NCBI RefSeq assembly: GCF_009729855.1
Contig: NZ_WODA01000010.1
Location: forward strand, 1 to 32,478
Length of the DNA stretch: 32,478 nucleotides
Direction of reading: 5' to 3'
DNA from: Agromyces luteolus
Lineage (GTDB): Bacteria > Actinomycetota > Actinomycetes > Actinomycetales > Microbacteriaceae
The notes beneath the pieces are model-generated. The model was not told the origin of the DNA. It saw only the letters and a program-made list of their open reading frames with translations, and made no database searches. Position 1 is the stretch's first letter. Each line of letters begins with the position of its first letter. A program made the position numbers and the translations under genes. This document shows positions 30,953 to 32,478 of the stretch, piece after piece.

Positions 30953-30982
30953 TGAAGCAGCGGGCGGCCACACGCTCTCCGA

Positions 30983-30991
30983 CGATCCCCC
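30983..30991 (+). repeat. CGATCCCCC motif variant beyond the mazF stop
   Basis: One base differs from the others; it lies 45 bp downstream of the mazF stop, between the two toxin-antitoxin modules. Confidence 0.35.
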
Positions 30992-31035
30992 CGCGCGACG
31001 TGGAGGCCGCCGATGATGTCTGGTGCCGGTCGTGG

Positions 31036-31380
31036 TCAGAGATCGAGGAAGTCACCCAGCCACATCCGCACGGCTCCGAGACAATCGGTCGATACCTGAC
31101 CCGAGATCCTCGTAAGCCGGTCACGCGACAGGGTCCGCGGTTGCTCGGTCATGATCCAGGACGGTCGATCGAGACCGCTGTGCCCGTCGACCCGGACGTG
31201 GTTGGGCCACCCGCGATCGGTGGTCGTGATCGGCAGCACGATCGCCAGGGTCGTGACCGCGTCCAGGTATCCGACGGAGGCGACGACCAGGACGGGACGG
31301 TGGCCACCTTGCTCCCGACCACGAACCGGCTCGAGCGATGCCCAGGCGATGACACCGGGGGCGAGTTCCGCCTCGGTCAC
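31036..31380 (-). CDS. mazF: MazF/PemK-family toxin
   Basis: A 114-aa toxin, probably a ribosome-independent mRNA interferase. GVIAWASLEPVRGREQGGHRPVLVV (in part) holds the substrate loop and the conserved RP-V-LVV strand, then VLPITTTDRGWPNHVRV and the late RISGQVS...V. The GTG at 31380 overlaps the antitoxin stop by 4 bp. It is full length. A second toxin in the same 1.2-kb array is unrelated to the RelE-type pair. Confidence 0.92.
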   Translation of the reverse strand: MTEAELAPGVIAWASLEPVRGREQGGHRPVLVVASVGYLDAVTTLAIVLPITTTDRGWPNHVRVDGHSGLDRPSWIMTEQPRTLSRDRLTRISGQVSTDCLGAVRMWLGDFLDL

Positions 31381-31613
31381 GACTGGGCGTCAGCAAGCTC
31401 GGTGCGCTCCCACTCCGCCGACTCCCGAGCGTGCGAGCCGGCCTGCGCGGCCGTCGATGCGGAGACCGCCGCCTTCAAGGTGCTCAGCCGCCACCTGCGG
31501 TCCTCCGCGTCCGCGAGGTGCGCGAGGTGCGCGCCGAGCGTGAGCCCGTCGCGTGCCGCCTGCTCCTTGAGGCGATCGCGGAGCTCATCGCTCACCTTGA
31601 TCGTCGTGGTCAT
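31377..31613 (-). CDS. Ribbon-helix-helix antitoxin partner of MazF
   Basis: A 78-aa antitoxin. The N-terminal strand-helix-helix is TTIKVSDELRDRLKEQAARDG (in part; the IKVSDELRDRL pattern of CopG/MazE-type RHH proteins); the C-terminal half is acidic/Ala-rich and ends ERTELADAQS, fitting MazF binding. The ATG at 31613 was preferred because TATACT ends 6 nt upstream and a perfect palindrome overlaps both; upstream residues are not family-like. Confidence 0.85.
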   Translation of the reverse strand: MTTTIKVSDELRDRLKEQAARDGLTLGAHLAHLADAEDRRWRLSTLKAAVSASTAAQAGSHARESAEWERTELADAQS

Positions 31614-31625
31614 ACTCCGAGTATA
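31612..31625 (-). promoter_or_regulatory. RHH-mazF promoter and operator palindrome
   Basis: TATACT (31625-31620) is 6 nt from the ATG at 31613. The perfect palindrome ATACTC-C-GAGTAT (31612-31624) overlaps both -10 and start codon, a likely RHH antitoxin operator. Confidence 0.6.
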
Positions 31626-31646
31626 CCGCCGTGGCTGCCACGCAGG

Positions 31647-31659
31647 CGATCCCTCAACG
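31647..31659 (+). repeat. 13-bp direct repeat CGATCCCTCAACG, copy 1
   Basis: It overlaps the stop codon of the anchored hypothetical protein. An identical copy lies at 32160-32172. Confidence 0.6.
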
Positions 31660-32097
31660 GTCAGGGAAGTCACCTACGTAGTCCTGCCACATCCCGGCGA
31701 GGTGCTGCATGGCCCAAAGCTGCTTGGTCTTGGTCACCCCGTTCTTGCCGGCGAAGTCCATAACAACGTAATTCGACTGGAAGCCATCCGCGATTGTCGA
31801 TTCGTGCTTCGCAGCTCCCGCGCGCGTATCGAAGCGGAGATAGAGCGCTTCGGCGGTGTCGTAGGCCTCGATACACCGCACTGTCTCGTCGCAGACCGAG
31901 GACGTCACGTTCGTGGGTTCGGTCTTGGCATCAGCGCCGCCAGACTTGCTCTCCATCACGTCAGCCAACGTCAGGTTCCACTGCGGGTCGAAGACGCCTC
32001 TGCCTAGCCACCACGCTCCGCCTACGACCGAGCCGATCGTGACCGCGGCTGCCACGGTTGCCGCGGAGATCCAGATCCTCCGGGAAAGTCGCGCCAT
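31654..32097 (-). CDS. Membrane-anchored hypothetical protein
   Basis: A 147-aa protein with no recognised family. A basic start (MARLSRRIW) leads into one TM segment (about residues 9-32), followed by an extracytoplasmic domain with two cysteines (SSVCDETVRCIEAYD) that could form a disulfide, and a DFAGKNGVTKTKQLWAM motif near the end. An in-frame GTG at 32100 lies exactly 6 nt after TACCCT, so initiation there is also likely. Its stop codon falls in a 13-bp direct repeat whose other copy is 513 bp away beyond its 5' end. Confidence 0.7.
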   Translation of the reverse strand: MARLSRRIWISAATVAAAVTIGSVVGGAWWLGRGVFDPQWNLTLADVMESKSGGADAKTEPTNVTSSVCDETVRCIEAYDTAEALYLRFDTRAGAAKHESTIADGFQSNYVVMDFAGKNGVTKTKQLWAMQHLAGMWQDYVGDFPDR

Positions 32098-32106
32098 CAC
32101 ACTCCG

Positions 32107-32112
32107 AGGGTA
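32107..32112 (-). promoter_or_regulatory. -10 (TACCCT) of the anchored hypothetical protein gene
   Basis: Six nt separate it from a GTG at 32100 and nine from the ATG at 32097. Confidence 0.4.
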
Positions 32113-32159
32113 TGGCAGCCGAATGTGGACCGACCATTCCCGGCGGGCCATCCCTTCGA

Positions 32160-32172
32160 CGATCCCTCAACG
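32160..32172 (+). repeat. 13-bp direct repeat CGATCCCTCAACG, copy 2
   Basis: Identical to 31647-31659; the pair brackets the anchored hypothetical protein and its promoter. Confidence 0.6.
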
Positions 32173-32269
32173 ATGATCGGTCGGTCTGATCGGTCGTCGA
32201 GGCGATACGCTTCCATCCGCAGCTCCTCGTAGCCCGATCTGAGCTGGTGATCGAGAGGGAATGACCGGG

Positions 32270-32434
32270 ATGCCGACGACCGCCATGTTCTTCCTTGCGT
32301 TCTGGTGGGGAATGGTCGGTATCGGCTTCGCGGGAGTGCGCGCTTGGTTGGTCGACCGTCTCAGGATCATTAACGGCGGCGTCGAATCCTCGCGCCTCCG
32401 AATCGGCAAGCGCGTTGAAGCGCCCCGGGTTTAG
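32270..32434 (+). CDS. Small hydrophobic ORF, apparently cut by an insertion sequence
   Basis: A 54-aa ORF beginning MPTTAMFFLAFWWG with one membrane segment (residues about 6-25) and a basic tail (WLVDRLRI ... RLRIGKRVE). AGAGGGA at 32254-32260 is a good ribosome site, 9 nt before the ATG at 32270. Its final codons and stop lie in a sequence resembling an IS3-type terminal repeat (from 32416), so the original 3' end is probably lost. It is opposite in strand to its neighbours. The evidence is modest. Confidence 0.4.
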   Translation: MPTTAMFFLAFWWGMVGIGFAGVRAWLVDRLRIINGGVESSRLRIGKRVEAPRV

Positions 32435-32478
32435 TGGAGGGCGAGTTCTCCCAGCTGCGGTTGCTGCTGGGGGTTGAT
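32416..32478. mobile_element. Possible end of an IS3-family insertion sequence (continues outside)
   Basis: TGAAGCGCCCCGGGTTTAG followed by GGAG resembles the terminal inverted repeats of actinobacterial IS3-family elements (TGA-x-CGCCCCGG...GGAG). This is recalled, not searched. No transposase is visible in the 63 bp available. Confidence 0.3.

Noticed and set aside
30220..32007. Plus-strand open frame of nearly 600 codons across the toxin-antitoxin array
   Set aside because: It crosses four well-supported minus-strand genes with promoters; no motif was found in it.
32167..32409. Minus-strand 80-codon open frame at the right end
   Set aside because: Basic, Pro/Arg-rich, no motif; the plus-strand ORF has a ribosome site and a membrane segment. 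I could not exclude it fully.
1..32478. CRISPR arrays, tRNA or rRNA genes
   Set aside because: No regularly spaced repeats, no tRNA-like clover patterns with conserved GGTTCGANTCC, and no rRNA signature were noticed.

Overview
The window looks like chromosomal DNA from a very GC-rich actinobacterium, most likely a member of the Microbacteriaceae (Agromyces/Microbacterium-like). This rests on the base composition, pervasive GTG/ATG 4-bp gene overlaps, a chaplin-like secreted protein, a SwrC-type RND pump without partner subunits, and promoters placed 6-7 nt in front of start codons (leaderless genes). The genus is an inference; no rRNA or tRNA gene is present.

Layout. (1) 1-5.5 kb: envelope genes: a partial chaplin-like protein, an exported Val/Asp-rich protein of unknown function, and a large RND permease. 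(2) 5.45-10.9 kb: first molybdenum block: a YdeP/FdhF-type molybdopterin oxidoreductase with its sulfur-transfer partner FdhD (minus strand), divergent from mobA-DUF6457-moeA. (3) 10.9-17.8 kb: an interposed block without a molybdenum link: a DUF1801 protein, a GntR/UTRA regulator coupled to a degenerate HAD protein, a SnoaL/DUF4440-like protein, a SERCA-like P-type ATPase, an arginase/formimidoylglutamase-family hydrolase and a SixA phosphatase. (4) 17.8-28.6 kb: second molybdenum block: an HTH-Mop regulator with modABC, a GNAT acetyltransferase, moeB(rhodanese)-moeA-moaC/mog fusion-moaE, the convergent moaA-moaD pair, and a three-gene cytosolic Mo oxidoreductase module (sulfite-oxidase-fold enzyme, FAD/NAD(P)H reductase, DUF6510 four-cysteine protein). 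(5) 28.6-32.5 kb: a visibly less GC-rich, mobile-looking tail: a small membrane protein, a frameshifted TetR remnant, a serine resolvase, another membrane protein, two toxin-antitoxin pairs (YefM/RelE and RHH/MazF) with visible self-regulatory operators, an anchored hypothetical protein flanked by a 13-bp direct repeat, and a small ORF that seems to run into the end of an insertion sequence.

Together, blocks 2 and 4 encode the complete route from molybdate import (ModABC) through cPMP (MoaA, MoaC), molybdopterin (MoaD, MoaE, MoeB), Mo insertion (Mog domain, two MoeA) to MGD (MobA), plus two kinds of end-user enzyme: an MGD enzyme (YdeP-type, needing FdhD) and a Mo-MPT enzyme of the sulfite oxidase fold. 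No gene-free stretch exceeds 300 bp; the longest is about 250 bp (28.89-29.14 kb) and holds the TetR remnant.
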